Source: Arenimonas daejeonensis
Lineage (GTDB): Bacteria; Pseudomonadota; Gammaproteobacteria; Xanthomonadales; Xanthomonadaceae
Assembly (NCBI RefSeq): GCF_007993735.1
Contig: NZ_CP042453.1
Span: forward strand, 186,001-250,000
Direction of reading: 5' to 3'
DNA: 64,000 nucleotides
Shown one piece after another: positions 18,542 through 29,381 of this stretch. The notes under the pieces were generated by a model. The model saw only the letters and a list, made by a program, of their open reading frames with translations, ran no database searches and was not told where the DNA came from. The number at the start of each line of letters is the position of its first letter. The first letter of the stretch is position 1. The position numbers and the translations under genes were made by a program.

Positions 18542-19237
18542 GTGAACCGCCGCCACTTCCTCGCCGCCCTCACCACCGCCCTTGCCGCCGGCGCCACGCG
18601 CCCGCTGCACGCGGCCAGCGCCGACTACGATTTCTGGTTCACGCGCCTGATGTACGACTCGGGCGACTGGGACGTGGACCAGCGCATGCCCGCGAACATC
18701 ATCACTTCGCTGATCGACTACACCCGGCTGCGCGTGGACCCGAAGGAACACGTGCTGGCCCTGGCCGACCCGCGCATGCTGCAGGCGCCGTTCTGCTACC
18801 TGTCCGGCCACAAGCTGGTGGAGTTCAACCCGGACGAGCGCCGAAACTTCGAACGCTACGTGCGCAGCGGCGGCTTCGTGTTCGTGGACGACTGCAACCA
18901 CGACATCGACGGCCTGTTCGCCAAGTCCTTCGAGGAGGAGATGGCGCGCATCTTCGGTCCGAAGGCGATGCAGAAGCTGCCGCCGCGGCATCCGATCTAT
19001 TCCAGCTTCTTTACCTTCGACGGCCCGCCCGCCACCGGTTTCGAACTCAACGGCTGGGGCGACGACCTGGTGCACGACTACCTGAAAGGCATCACGATCG
19101 ACGGCCGCCTGGGCGTGCTCTACAGCAACAAGGACTACGGCTGCGAGTGGGACTACGACTGGCGCAACAAGCGCTGGCTGGCCGAGGACAACACCAAGTT
19201 CGCCGTCAACATCGTGATGTATGCGCTGACGGCCTGA
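18542..19237 (+). CDS. DUF4159 protein with a Tat-like signal
   Basis: 231 residues from GTG 18542. The N-terminus reads [20 protein letters not shown], a twin-arginine-type signal like that of the upstream TldD. The rest is a DUF4159 domain, related to the class I glutamine amidotransferase-like fold ([41 protein letters not shown]). The biochemical role is unknown; members occur beside MoxR and BatA-type genes. The 224-base gap before it contains only hairpin repeats; moxR follows after 15 bases. Confidence 0.85.
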   Translation: MNRRHFLAALTTALAAGATRPLHAASADYDFWFTRLMYDSGDWDVDQRMPANIITSLIDYTRLRVDPKEHVLALADPRMLQAPFCYLSGHKLVEFNPDERRNFERYVRSGGFVFVDDCNHDIDGLFAKSFEEEMARIFGPKAMQKLPPRHPIYSSFFTFDGPPATGFELNGWGDDLVHDYLKGITIDGRLGVLYSNKDYGCEWDYDWRNKRWLAEDNTKFAVNIVMYALTA

Positions 19238-19252
19238 GACCAAGGACAACCA

Positions 19253-20247
19253 ATGAACCTGCCTTATTCCGATACCGACCTGCAGCAGCAACTGGCCCAC
19301 CTGGGCCCGCTGCGCGCCGCCATCGGCCAGGCCATCGTCGGCCAGCACGACGTGGTCGAACAGCTGCTGATCGGCCTGCTGGCCGGCGGCCACTGCCTGC
19401 TCGAGGGCGTGCCAGGCCTCGGCAAGACCCTGCTGGTGCGCACGCTGGGCCAGGCGCTGGAACTGCAGTTCCGGCGCGTGCAGTTCACGCCCGACCTGAT
19501 GCCCAGCGACATCCTGGGCACCGAGATCCGGAAGAGGACCACGGCACCGGCCACCGCCACTTCAAGTTCCAGCCCGGCCCGGTGTTCACCAACCTGCTGC
19601 TGGCCGACGAACTCAACCGCACGCCGCCGAAAACCCAGGCCGCGCTGCTGGAGGCGATGCAGGAAAAGACCGTCAGCTACGCCGGCGTCACCCACGAACT
19701 TCCCAGGCCCTTCTTCGTGCTGGCCACCCAGAACCCGCTGGAACAGGCCGGCACCTACCCGCTGCCGGAAGCCCAGCTCGACCGTTTCCTGCTGCACGTT
19801 CGCGTGGATTACCCGAGCGAAGCCGAGGAGCGCGACATCATCGAACAGACCACCGGCGCGAAATCGGCACAGGTGCCGCAGGTGATGCGCGGCGAGGATG
19901 TGCTGGCCCTGCAGGCGCGCGTGCGCGAGGTGCACCTGGGCGCCGACCTGCTGGACTGGATCACGCGCCTGGTGCGCGCCAGCCGGCCGCTGCCGGGCGC
20001 GTTGCCTGAAATCCAGCAGTTCGTGAAATGGGGCGCCGGCCCGCGTGCCGGGCAGTCACTGGTGCTCGCCGCGAAAGCGCGCGCCCTGCTGCACGGCCGG
20101 TTCGCCGCCACCCGCGAGGATGTGGTCGCGCTGGCCGCGCCGGTGCTGCGCCATCGCCTGCTGCTGTCCTTCGCCGCCGAGGCCGAACAGAAATCGGCCG
20201 ACGACGTGGTCGGCGTGCTGCTGCGCGGCGTGCCCTTCGCCGGCTGA
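19253..20247 (+). CDS. MoxR-family AAA+ ATPase (frameshift near 19531)
   Basis: About 331 residues after correction. Walker A is [15 protein letters not shown] (residue about 49), Walker B is [22 protein letters not shown], sensor 1 is [20 protein letters not shown], and the lid domain follows. The frame is lost at ATCCGGAAGAGG; one more G gives [17 protein letters not shown], the normal MoxR loop. MoxR ATPases act as chaperone-like partners of VWA/DUF58 proteins, and a DUF58 gene follows directly. Confidence 0.9.
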
Positions 20248-20253
20248 CGAACC

Positions 20254-21150
20254 GTGTCCGGCCCCGACTTCATCCCCGCGCCGGTGCGTGCCCGGCTAAA
20301 GGACCTGCGCCTGGCCGGGCGCCGGACCACGGGCGGGCATGGTTTCGGCCAGCACGCCAGCCGCAGCCGCGGCGCGGGCCTGGAGTTCGCGCAGTACCGC
20401 GCCTACGAGCCGGGCGACGAACTGCGGCAGATCGACTGGAAGCTCTACGCACGCTCCGACAAGTTCTTCGTGCGCGAGGCCGAACGCGACAGCCCACTCA
20501 CCGCCTGGGTGATCGTCGACTGCACGGCGTCGATGGCGCAGGGCGATGCGGCGCGGCCAGGCTGGTCGCGCCTGGACGCGGCACGTGCACTCGCCGCCTG
20601 CATCTTCGAACTGGCGCTGCGCCAGGGCGACCGCTTCGGCCTGGCGGCGATCGGTGGCGCCGGCCTGCGCCTGGTGCCGCCCGGCGCCGGCCCGCGCCAC
20701 CGCGACCGCTGCCTGCTCGAACTGCACGGCCTGCGCGCTGATGGCGACTGGCCTGCGGAAACCACGCTGCGCCCGCTCTGGGAACGCATCGGCGCCGGCC
20801 AACTGGTGCTGATGCTCAGCGACGACTTCGACGAGGCCGCCGTGGCGCTGTGTGAACGCCTCTCGGCCGCACGCCGCGAAGTCCTCAGCCTGCAGATACT
20901 CACCGCCGAAGAACGCGACTTTCCCTTCCGCGGTGGCCACCGCTTCCGCGACACCGAATCCGGCGCCGAACGGCTGAGCGACGGCGCCTCGGCGCGCGAG
21001 GCCTTCCTCGCGGCCTTCGCCGCGGCGCAGCGCACGCTGGCCGCCCGCCTTGCCGCCAGCGGCATCCGCCACACCACGCACGTGCTGGACGAAGCGCTGG
21101 ACGCGCCGCTGCGACGCCTGCTGGCTGCCTCCCCGGCGGAGCGCGCATGA
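20254..21150 (+). CDS. DUF58 protein (VWA-like MoxR partner)
   Basis: 298 residues from GTG 20254. The DUF58 signature YEPGDELRQIDWKLYARSD is near residue 65. It is followed by a VWA-like segment VIVDCTASMAQGD, a variant of the metal-ion-dependent adhesion motif, and a second strand LVLMLSDDFDEAA. No membrane helix is present, whereas many DUF58 proteins have two. It probably works with the upstream MoxR ATPase in maturing an unknown complex. Its stop overlaps the next start by four bases (ATGA). Confidence 0.9.
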   Translation: MSGPDFIPAPVRARLKDLRLAGRRTTGGHGFGQHASRSRGAGLEFAQYRAYEPGDELRQIDWKLYARSDKFFVREAERDSPLTAWVIVDCTASMAQGDAARPGWSRLDAARALAACIFELALRQGDRFGLAAIGGAGLRLVPPGAGPRHRDRCLLELHGLRADGDWPAETTLRPLWERIGAGQLVLMLSDDFDEAAVALCERLSAARREVLSLQILTAEERDFPFRGGHRFRDTESGAERLSDGASAREAFLAAFAAAQRTLAARLAASGIRHTTHVLDEALDAPLRRLLAASPAERA

Positions 21151-22302
21151 GCCTGGGCCTGTTGTTCCCGCTCGGCCTGGCGGCGCTGGCGGCGCTGCTG
21201 CTGCCGCTGCTGGTCCACCTGGTGCGGCGCGAGGAACAGCGCCCCACCGACTTCGCGGCGCTGCGCTGGCTGACGGCGCGGCTCAAGCCACGCGCGAAAC
21301 TGCGCTTCGAAGACCTGCTGCTGCTGGCCTTGCGCCTGTTGCTGGTCGCGGCCATGGCACTGCTGCTCGCCAGACCCGTGCTCTACGGCGGTACGGGCGA
21401 CGCGCCCTGGCTGCTGGTCGCACCCGGCGCCGATCCGGCGGCCGCGCCTTCCCTGCCCGAAAACACCGAACGGCGCTGGCTGGCGCCGGGTTTCCACGCT
21501 CGACACGCCGCGGCCACAAACCACGGATTCCATTTCCAGCCTGCTGCGCCAGCTCGATGCCGATCTGCCCGCGGCCACGCCGGTGACGGTGCTGGTGCCG
21601 GCGGTGATCATCGCCGACGGCGCACGGCCGCAGCTGGCGCGCACCGTGGACTGGCGCGTCGCACCGCTGGCCGGCACGCCCGAACCCACCCCGCCCGTCA
21701 GTGCGGAAAACTTCACGTTTGCCGTGCGCCACACGCCTGAACACGAACCCGCGCTGCGCTACCTGCGCGCGGCCGCCCGGGCCTGGCGCACGGATGACGC
21801 TTCGCCCGAAGTGGACATCGCCGGTACCGAAGCCCCGCTCGCGGCCGGCACGACCCGGCTGGTCTGGCTCGCGCCGGGCGAATTGCCCGCGACGGTGCGC
21901 GAATGGATCGCCGCGGGCGGGCATGCCCTGATCGATGCGCAGACCACCTGGCCCCAACCCGAAGCAGGCGTGGTCGTGTGGCGCGATGGCGAAGGCCGCG
22001 TGTTGGCGCGCTCCACCGCCTCGGGCCGTGGCCGCGTGACGCAGCTGCAGCAGGCACTGGCGCCCGCCAGCCTGCCGGCGCTGCTGGAAGCGGATTTCCC
22101 GCAGCGCCTGCGCGAGCTGCTGGACGGTCCACCCGCACCGCCGCGCCTCGCCGATGCCGCCGACCACGCCCCCATGGTTGGCGGTCCCGGTTTCCCGGAA
22201 AGCCCGCGCGAACTGGACACGCCGCTGCTGTGGCTGATCCTGGCCCTGTTCGCGCTCGAACGCTGGTTCGCGACGCGCGCCCGCCCCGAGGCCACGGCAT
22301 GA
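21147..22302 (+). CDS. BatA-like membrane protein (frameshift near 21491)
   Basis: About 384 residues after correction. The N-terminal 90 residues are the BatA domain, two membrane helices around HLVRREEQRPTDFAALRWL. A variable periplasmic or cytoplasmic middle follows, and the protein ends with one membrane helix (ELDTPLLWLILALFALERWF). Removing one T from GGGTTTCC near 21491 joins the two frames. No complete VWA domain is seen. It overlaps its neighbours at both ends by four bases, so it belongs firmly to the tldD-moxR operon. Confidence 0.78.
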
Positions 22303-24402
22303 GCGCCGAGTCCCGCCTGCAGCACGCGATGGCAGCCGCGCGACGCCGGCACGCCGGCATCGTCGCGCTGTTGGCGCTGGCGGCCGCCGCGGTGATCGTC
22401 ACGGCGGCCTGGCGTTTCGGCGGGGCCGCCACGATGGCGTGGACCGCGCTGGCGCTGTCCGCCGTGATCGTGGTGCTGGCCTGGCACGGCGCACGCGCAC
22501 TTGATGACCGCTGGTTCGCGCGCCGCCTCGACCGCCGCGCCGACATGGAGGACAGCGCCGACCTGCTGTTCGTCTCCGGCACGGAGCTCAACGGCCTGCA
22601 GGTGCTGCAGCGCGAGCGCCTGCGCGAACGCCTCGCCACCGGTCCCGCCCCGGACCTGCGAACGGCGTGGCCGCGGCGCGCGCTGCTGTCGGCCTGGATT
22701 CCGGCGCTGCTGCTGGCGGCCGGCCTGTGGCTGTGGCCGTCATCGCCGCCAGCACCGGTGGCACCCGCGCCCGTCACCGTCACCAGCGACGAAGAAGCCC
22801 CGACGCACACCACCCTGCTGGCCGCACGCCTGGCGATCGAACCGCCGGCCTACACCGGCCTGCCCGCGCGCGACGGCAATGAACTCTCCGACAAGGCGCC
22901 CACCGGCTCCCTGCTGCGTTGGACCCTGCGCTTCGCACCGCAGCCGCCCTCGGCCGAGATCGTGCTGCATGACGGCCGCCGGATCGTGCTCGTGCGCGAA
23001 GGCGAGGACTGGACCGGCGAACATCGCCTCGACCGTTCCGCGTTGTATCGCCTGGTGCCCGGCGGCCCGCTGCCGCTGCAGGACGACCGCCTGCACCGCC
23101 TGGACGCGATCGCCGACCAGCCGCCGCAGCTGCGCGTGATCACGCCCGAACGCAACCTCACGCTGCGCACCGACGGCCAGCGCGACTGGGCGCTGTCGTT
23201 CGAGGCCAGCGACGACTACGGGCTCGGCAACGCACGACTGCTGATCACCCTTGCCCAGGGCAGCGGCGAGCAGGTGACGGTGAGCGAACGCCGTTTCGCA
23301 CTGGCCGGCGAAGGCGACGGCAAGCAGCGCCGCTACACGCGCCGGCTCGACCTGGCCGCACTCGGCCTGGCCCAGGTGATGACCTGATCGTGCGGCTGGA
23401 AGTGGACGACAACCGCACGCCCGGCCCGCAGACCAGCCGCAGCGCCAGCTACATCCTGCGCTGGCCGATGCCACCCGCCACCGAGGCCACGGGCATGGAA
23501 GGCCTGGTGAAGAAGGCGCTGCCGGCCTATTTCCGCAGCCAGCGCCAGATCATCATCGACACCGAGGCCCTGGTCGGCGAACGCGCGCGGCTGGCCGCCG
23601 ATGATTTCATCGGGCGCTCGGACCGCATCGGCGTGGACCAGCGCATCCTGCGCATGCGTTACGGCCAGTTCCTCGGCGAGGAGAACGTCGGCGGCCCGGA
23701 ATCCGCCGGCGGCGAAGAACATTCCGAAGACGACGGCCACGACCATGGCGCCGAAGCACCGGCCGACTTCGGCGGCGCCATCAACGTGCTGGAGGAATAC
23801 GGCCATACGCACGACGACGCCGAAGCGGCGACCCTGCTCGACCGGAAACACGCGCGCTGCTGAAGCAGGCGCTGGACGCGATGTGGTCGTCGGAAGGTGA
23901 ACTGCGCCAGGGCCAGCCCGAACGCGCGCTGCCGCATGCCTACCGCGCGCTGGGTTTCATCAAGCAGGTGCAGCAGGCGTCGCGCATCTACCTGGCGCGG
24001 GTCGGGCTGGAGTTGCCGCCGATCGACGAGTCCCGTCGCATGAGCGGCGAGCGCAAGGGGCTGGGCGACCGTCGCGACGGCCTGGTGGCCGCAACCGCCG
24101 ACGAGGTGCCGGCGCTGGCGCTGTGGCAGGCCTTGGCGCCGGGCGCCGATGCGGGTGCGTCGCTGGAAAGTTTCGCCACCTGGCTGCAGGCCAACGAACA
24201 CCGTCTCGCCGATCCGCTGGACCTGGTCGCCGCGCTGGAAGTGGTACGTGCCGACCCGGCCTGCAGCGACTGCCGCCAGCGCCTGCGCGACCGACTGTGG
24301 CCGCTTCTGCCGCAACCGGCCGCGACGACGATGCCGCGCCCCGCGCCGGATGCGCGCGGGCAGGCCTATCTCGATGCACTGGCGCCGGAGGAAATCCGAT
24401 GA
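22299..24402 (+). CDS. DUF4175-type large membrane protein (two frameshifts near 23374 and 23849)
   Basis: About 701 residues after correction. The N-terminus has three membrane helices (residues about 20-60 and 130-150), then a large periplasmic-type region resembling DUF4175: ARLAIEPPAYTGLP, LSFEASDDYGLG, LEVDDNRTPGPQTS. An acidic His-rich stretch and a helical C-terminus (RALPHAYRALGFIKQVQQ) follow. Both breaks are lost G residues (CCAGGTG and CCGGAAAC); restoring them gives AQGDDLIVRLEVDD and LLDRETRALLKQAL. The function is unknown; members are found with MoxR/BatA genes. Confidence 0.78.
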
Positions 24403-26224
24403 GCACCGGTTTCGCGCTGGCGCTGGTCCTGGCAGCGATCGTGCTGGTCGCCGGGCTGCGCATCGTCATGGCTTCGCGCGGAAAACCTGGCGCCTGGCGC
24501 CGCACGGTCCCGCGCCTGGCCGGCATGATCGCCAGCGCCGTCCTGCTCCACGGTTTCCTGTTGCCCCCGGACCGCACGCCGCGTGCCCGGTCATTGACCG
24601 TGTTGACCGCGGACAGCCGAACCGCGGATGCCGCGACGGAGGCCGGCGGCATCGTCGTGGCATTGCCCGAAGCCCCCGTCATTCCGGGCGTCATGCGTGT
24701 GCCCGATCTCGCCACGGCGCTGCGGCGGCATCCTGGCGCCACGCCCCTGCGCGTGCGCGGCGCCGGCCTGCCGGCGCGCGACCAGGACGCGGCCGTCGGG
24801 CAGGACATCGAATTCACGCCGCCGCCGCTGCCGGCCGGCGTGGTCGAACTCCATGCGCCGGTGCAGGCAGGTCGCGGTCGACACTTCGTGCTGAGCGGCC
24901 GGGCGGAAGGCGCCACGCAAGGCCTGATCGAACTGCTGGATCCGGCCGGCGCACGGATCGACCAGGCGGTGCCCGACGACACGGGCCGCTTCCGACTGCT
25001 GGGCCGGGCCGGGCCAGTCGGACGCGTGGATTACCGCCTGCGCCTGAAGGCGAAAGACGGGCAAACGCTGGAAGAACTCGCGGTGCCGCTGGACGTGCGC
25101 GCCGGTGCGCCGCTGAAGATCTGGGTGCTGGCCGGCGGCCCCGGCCCGGAACTGAAATACCTGCGCCGCTGGGCCCGCGATGCCGGTCTCGCGCTGCACA
25201 CACAGATGGCCGTGGGCGGTGGCGTCGACCTGGGCGATCCGCCGCTGGCGATGACGCCGGCCACGCTGCACGGATTCGACCTGGTGCTGCTCGACGAACG
25301 CAGCTGGCGCGACCTGGGCGAACCGGGTCGGAACGTGTTGCGCGCCGCCGTGCGCGAAGGCCTGGGCGTGCTGCTGCGCCTGACCGCCGATCCGGGCGAA
25401 AACGATCGCCGCCTGCTGCAGGAATGGGGCTTCACCGTGGAGGCCGCCGACCTCCCCCGCAGCCTGCGCCTGCCGGGCAGCGAATCGGCGGATGCGAGCG
25501 TGCCAACGGGCGTCGTGGCGGACGCGCAAGCCCAGGCCACCGACACCGCGCCCCTGCTCAGCCGTCGGCCGCTGCGCCTGCGCGCCACCGATGGCCAGGC
25601 CCTGCGCCGCGCCCCCGACGGCGAACCGCTGGCCCTGTGGCGCCCCGAGGGCCGCGGGCGGATCGCGGTGTGGACGCTGTCGGACAGCTTCCGCCTGGTG
25701 CTTGCGGGTCGCCGCACGGCGCACGGCAGCCTCTGGGCGGAAGCGATCGCCACCCTGGCGCGGCCCTCGGGCCAGGCATCGAAGCCCGTGCCGGATGACG
25801 CACGCGCCGGCGAACGCATCGCGCTGTGCGGCGTGGGCGAAAACGCCAGCGTGTTGGCCCCGGATGGCACGCGAACCCCGCTGGTGCCCGACCCGGCCAG
25901 CGGGACGCGCGCCTGCGCGGCCTACTGGCCGACGCAGGCCGGCTGGCACGAACGGATCGAGGCCGACGTCCGCACGCCCTTCCCCGTGCGCGCCGCGGAG
26001 GCAACACCAGGCCTGGCCGCGGCGGCGATCGGCACGGCCACACAGATCCTGGCCATCGCCGCGCCCGATCCCACGACGGGCGCGCCGGCACCGATGCCCG
26101 GCCCACGCTGGCCTGGGGCCTGGCCTGGCTGCTGGCCAGCGCCGGATTGTGGTGGCTGGAACGCCGGCGTCACACGGCGGCAGGATCAGGCTCGGCCGCA
26201 GCGCGCGAACCGCTTCGGGGCTGA
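24399..26224 (+). CDS. Membrane protein of unknown function ending the MoxR operon (frameshift near 26101)
   Basis: About 608 residues after correction. Two N-terminal membrane helices (LALVLAAIVLVAGLRIVMAS; ASAVLLHGFLLPP) and one C-terminal helix (LAWGLAWLLASAGLWWLERR) flank a long soluble part. It contains LKIWVLAGGPGPELKYLRRW and GRIAVWTLSDSFRLVLAG, resembling the glutamine-amidotransferase-like folds seen in BatA-associated proteins. The tail is recovered by adding one C in GGCCCACG. Its start overlaps the DUF4175 stop (ATGA). I cannot assign a name. Confidence 0.65.
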
Positions 26225-26230
26225 AGCCCC
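26217..26230. repeat. Short palindrome GGGGCTGAAGCCCC (copy 2)
   Basis: An identical 14-base core to the palindrome at 7952-7969, here at the junction of two convergent genes. It is followed by TCCTACGACC. The position fits a bidirectional 3'-end element. Confidence 0.5.
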
Positions 26231-26232
26231 TC

Positions 26233-27855
26233 CTACGACCGTGCGGCGTCCGCCGCGGCCAGCTCCGCCGCCAGCTCGGGCGGGACACCGGGAATGCGGC
26301 TCCAGTCGATGGCGTCGATCTGCTCCGGCGGCAGGAAACGCCGTGCGTAATCCAGATAGACCCGCTCGCGCAGGAACACCTCGAACAGGTCCGGGTCCAC
26401 GTGGTGGTCGAGTTTCATGCGGCCCAGGATGGCCAGCGACTCGCTGAGCGTCTTGCCGGGTTTGTAGGGCCGGTCGCTGGCGGTGAGCGCCTCGAAGATG
26501 TCGGCGATGCCCATCACCCGCGCCGGCACGCTCATCTGCTCGCGGGTCAGGCCGCGCGGATAACCCTTGCCGTCCATACGTTCGTGGTGGCCGCCGGCGT
26601 ACTCGGGCACGCGCGCCAGGTGCGCCGGCCAGGGCAGCGCCTCCAGCAGCCGGATGGTCATGACGATGTGGTGGTTGATGATCTCGCGCTCGGCAGCGGT
26701 GAGCGTGCCGCGGCGGATGGTGAGGTTCTCGACCTCGTCGGCGGACAGGAAGGGCTGGTCGCTGCCGTCCGGGCCGCGCCAGGTGCGGGCGGCGATGCGG
26801 TGGATGGCGCTGACCTTGGCGTCGTCCATGAATTCGCCGCCGGTGTTGGCCTGGCGGATGACTTCGCGGTCGGCGTCGAGCTGGGCCAGGCGCTCGACGT
26901 AGGTGCGGTCGTCGAGTTCGCCGTGCAGGTGGGCGATCTGGGCATCGCGCTTCAGCACTTCGAACCGGGTGTCTATCAGCTCGATGCGGTCGAACAGCGT
27001 CTGCAGCTTGGTGGCCTTGTCCACCACGTGCACCGGCGTGGTGATCTTGCCGCAGTCGTGCAGCAGGCCGGCGATCTTGAGTTCGTAGCGGTCGGCTTCG
27101 TCCATCGTGAACGACGCCAGCGGGCCCACCGTGGTGCGCGCCGCCGCGTCGGCCAGCAGGCTGGTCAGCACCGGCACGCGTTCGCAGTGGCCGCCGGTAT
27201 AGGGCGACTTCTCGTCGATGGCGGTGTTGACCAGCTTGATCAGGGCCTCGAACAGGGTCTCGAGCTGGTCGATCAACTGGCGGTTGTTGAGCGCGATCGC
27301 CGCCTGCGAGGCCAGCGACTCCACCAGCCGCTGCTCGGACTCGGTGAAGGCATCCACCTCGCCGGCGGCGTTCTTGGAGTTGATCAGCTGCAGCACGCCG
27401 ATCACCCGGCCGTCGTGGTCCTTCATCGGCACGGTGAGGAAGGACTTCGACCGGTAACCGGTCCTGGCGTCGAAGGCACGCGTGCCGCTGAAGTCGTAAC
27501 CCTCGGCGGTGTAGGCGTCGGGGATGTTGACGGTCCGGCCGGTGAGCGCGGCGTGCGCGACGACCATGTTGTGGTTGGGCTGGCCGTCGGGCTGGTACAG
27601 CGGCAGTGGCTTGAAGGTGATCGGCGCACCGTGTTTCCCGCCCAGGATGAAGCCGAGGCTGTGATTGCGCAGCACCTCGAACACCAGCTCGTCGCCCTGC
27701 ACGCGGTAGAGCGTGCCGCCGTCGGCGTTGGCGAATTCGCGAGCGGTTTCCAGGATGCGTTCGAGCAGGGTCGCCAGGTCGCGTTCGTGCGACAGCGCCA
27801 CGCCGATGGCGTTGAGGGTTTCAAGACGTCGGAGGATGTCGTGTTCGCGGGTCAC
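26233..27855 (-). CDS. GAF-HD-GYP cyclic di-GMP phosphodiesterase
   Basis: 540 residues. A GAF sensor domain (about 5-170: ANADGGTLYRVQGDEL, FLTVPMKDHDGRVIGVLQLI) precedes an HD-GYP domain (about 200-500) with the metal-binding HDCGKITTP and the defining HHERMDGKGYPRGL. All the HD and GYP residues I expect are present, so it should hydrolyse cyclic di-GMP. An unusual insert of about 70 residues lies between the HD motif and the HHE/GYP part. There is no membrane helix. Its start is 126 bases from the divergent serine hydrolase. Confidence 0.93.
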   Translation of the reverse strand: MTREHDILRRLETLNAIGVALSHERDLATLLERILETAREFANADGGTLYRVQGDELVFEVLRNHSLGFILGGKHGAPITFKPLPLYQPDGQPNHNMVVAHAALTGRTVNIPDAYTAEGYDFSGTRAFDARTGYRSKSFLTVPMKDHDGRVIGVLQLINSKNAAGEVDAFTESEQRLVESLASQAAIALNNRQLIDQLETLFEALIKLVNTAIDEKSPYTGGHCERVPVLTSLLADAAARTTVGPLASFTMDEADRYELKIAGLLHDCGKITTPVHVVDKATKLQTLFDRIELIDTRFEVLKRDAQIAHLHGELDDRTYVERLAQLDADREVIRQANTGGEFMDDAKVSAIHRIAARTWRGPDGSDQPFLSADEVENLTIRRGTLTAAEREIINHHIVMTIRLLEALPWPAHLARVPEYAGGHHERMDGKGYPRGLTREQMSVPARVMGIADIFEALTASDRPYKPGKTLSESLAILGRMKLDHHVDPDLFEVFLRERVYLDYARRFLPPEQIDAIDWSRIPGVPPELAAELAAADAARS

Positions 27856-27980
27856 GGCGGCGGTGGCGGTTGGCAGGACGCGCCAACACTGACGCCAAAC
27901 CGGGGGCCGTGCAATCGGTCAGGTTTGGCAGCAAGGCCCGGCAGGCATTAGGGTGGGCTTCCCTGCCGGAGGCCGACCCG

Positions 27981-29381
27981 ATGATGGCGCGTTGGATCCT
28001 GGTTCTGCTGCTGTGCGCCGCCCCCTTCGCCCACGCCCGGACGCAGGTGCCGGACACGCCGGCCGGCCGCGCCTTCAGCGCCTGGCTGCAGGCCTTCAAC
28101 CAGGCCGACCGGGCGCAACTGGAAACCCTGCAACAGGCCTTCACCGAGGTCGAATCGGTGGACGACACCCTTGGTTTCCGCGACTTTACCGGCGGCTTCA
28201 CCCTGCAGGCAGTCGAAGCCAGCGAGCCGCGCCGGTTGACCGTGCGCGTGCAGGAACGCGATGGCCGCATGGCGCCGGTTCGCCTGGTAGTGAGCGTGGA
28301 CGCAGGCGAACCGGCGAAGCTGTTGTCGGTGATGCCGGAGAGCCTGGATATCCCGCGGCTGGACACGGACGCCGCCATCGCTGGCCTGGTCGCGCGCGCG
28401 GAGGCGCTGGCGGCAGCGGACGAATTCGCAGGCGCCTACCTGATCGCCCGCGACCGCCGGGTGCTCGCACAGGCGGCGCTCGGCCTTGCGGACCGCACCG
28501 CTGGCACCGCCAACACCCTCGATACGCGTTTTCGCTTCGGGTCCGCCGGCAAGATGTTCACCGCGGTCGCGGTGCTGCAGCTGATCGAAGCGGGGAAGCT
28601 CTCACTCGATGGCACGGTCGACACCTACCTGGCCGGCTATCCGAACCGCGAGATCGCCAAGGTGACGCTGCACCAGCTGCTGACCCACACCGGCGGCACC
28701 GGCGGCATCGACATCTTCGGAGCGGAATTTGCCGACAACCGCAAGTTGCTGCGCACGCATGCCGATTACCTCGAACACCACGGCACGAAGGGCCCGGCCT
28801 TCCCACCCGGCTCCAAGGTTGACTATTCGAACTACGGTTTCGTTCTGCTTGGCGCCATCCTGGAGAATGTCAGCGGACAGGACTACTACACGCTGCTTCA
28901 GGACAAGGTCTTCGCTCCCGCGGGCATGACCCGCACCGGAGCGGAGCCCGAATCGTCGAAGGTCGAGGGCCTTGCCGTTGCTTATCAGCGCAGGAGCGGG
29001 ACCTGGGTGGATGCCTCTGAAACGCTGCCCTGGCGCGGCATGGCAGCGGGCGGCGGCTACACCACGGTAGGCGACCTGCTGAAGTTCGCGCAGGCGCTGC
29101 AGGCCGGCAAGCTGTTGTCGCCAACCATGCTCAGGCAAGCCACATCGCCGCAGATGGAAGAGAACTGGTACGGCTTCGGCTTCATCACCGTAGGGGAGGG
29201 CCCGCTGCGCCGCTACGGACATGGCGGTGATTCCGATGGGATGAATGCCGACTTCCGCGTCTTCCCCGACTCGGGCTGGGTGCTGGTGAGCCTGAGCAAT
29301 CTCGACCCGCCGGCTGCCTACCGCCTCACGCGCTGGTTCGAACCACGCATGCCGCTGAAGCCGGAGCCGATCGTCGAGTGA
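27981..29381 (+). CDS. Secreted serine hydrolase of the class C beta-lactamase / DD-peptidase fold
   Basis: 466 residues. It has a Sec signal (MMARWILVLLLCAAPFAHAR), then an extra domain of about 130 residues, then the penicillin-binding fold. Catalytic motifs are S-x-x-K in FGSAGKMFTA, Y-x-N in KVDYSNYGF, and HGG in RYGHGGDSDG. This family includes esterases, D-aminopeptidases and beta-lactamases; true beta-lactamase action is not implied. It heads a same-strand run: its stop overlaps the pepsin homologue's GTG, and the borosin pair lies further downstream. Confidence 0.88.
   Translation: MMARWILVLLLCAAPFAHARTQVPDTPAGRAFSAWLQAFNQADRAQLETLQQAFTEVESVDDTLGFRDFTGGFTLQAVEASEPRRLTVRVQERDGRMAPVRLVVSVDAGEPAKLLSVMPESLDIPRLDTDAAIAGLVARAEALAAADEFAGAYLIARDRRVLAQAALGLADRTAGTANTLDTRFRFGSAGKMFTAVAVLQLIEAGKLSLDGTVDTYLAGYPNREIAKVTLHQLLTHTGGTGGIDIFGAEFADNRKLLRTHADYLEHHGTKGPAFPPGSKVDYSNYGFVLLGAILENVSGQDYYTLLQDKVFAPAGMTRTGAEPESSKVEGLAVAYQRRSGTWVDASETLPWRGMAAGGGYTTVGDLLKFAQALQAGKLLSPTMLRQATSPQMEENWYGFGFITVGEGPLRRYGHGGDSDGMNADFRVFPDSGWVLVSLSNLDPPAAYRLTRWFEPRMPLKPEPIVE

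Noticed and set aside
27981-29381. Calling this a genuine class C beta-lactamase
   Set aside because: The S-x-x-K, Y-x-N and HGG motifs are shared by many esterases and peptidases; the extra N-terminal domain and context give no support for a resistance role.
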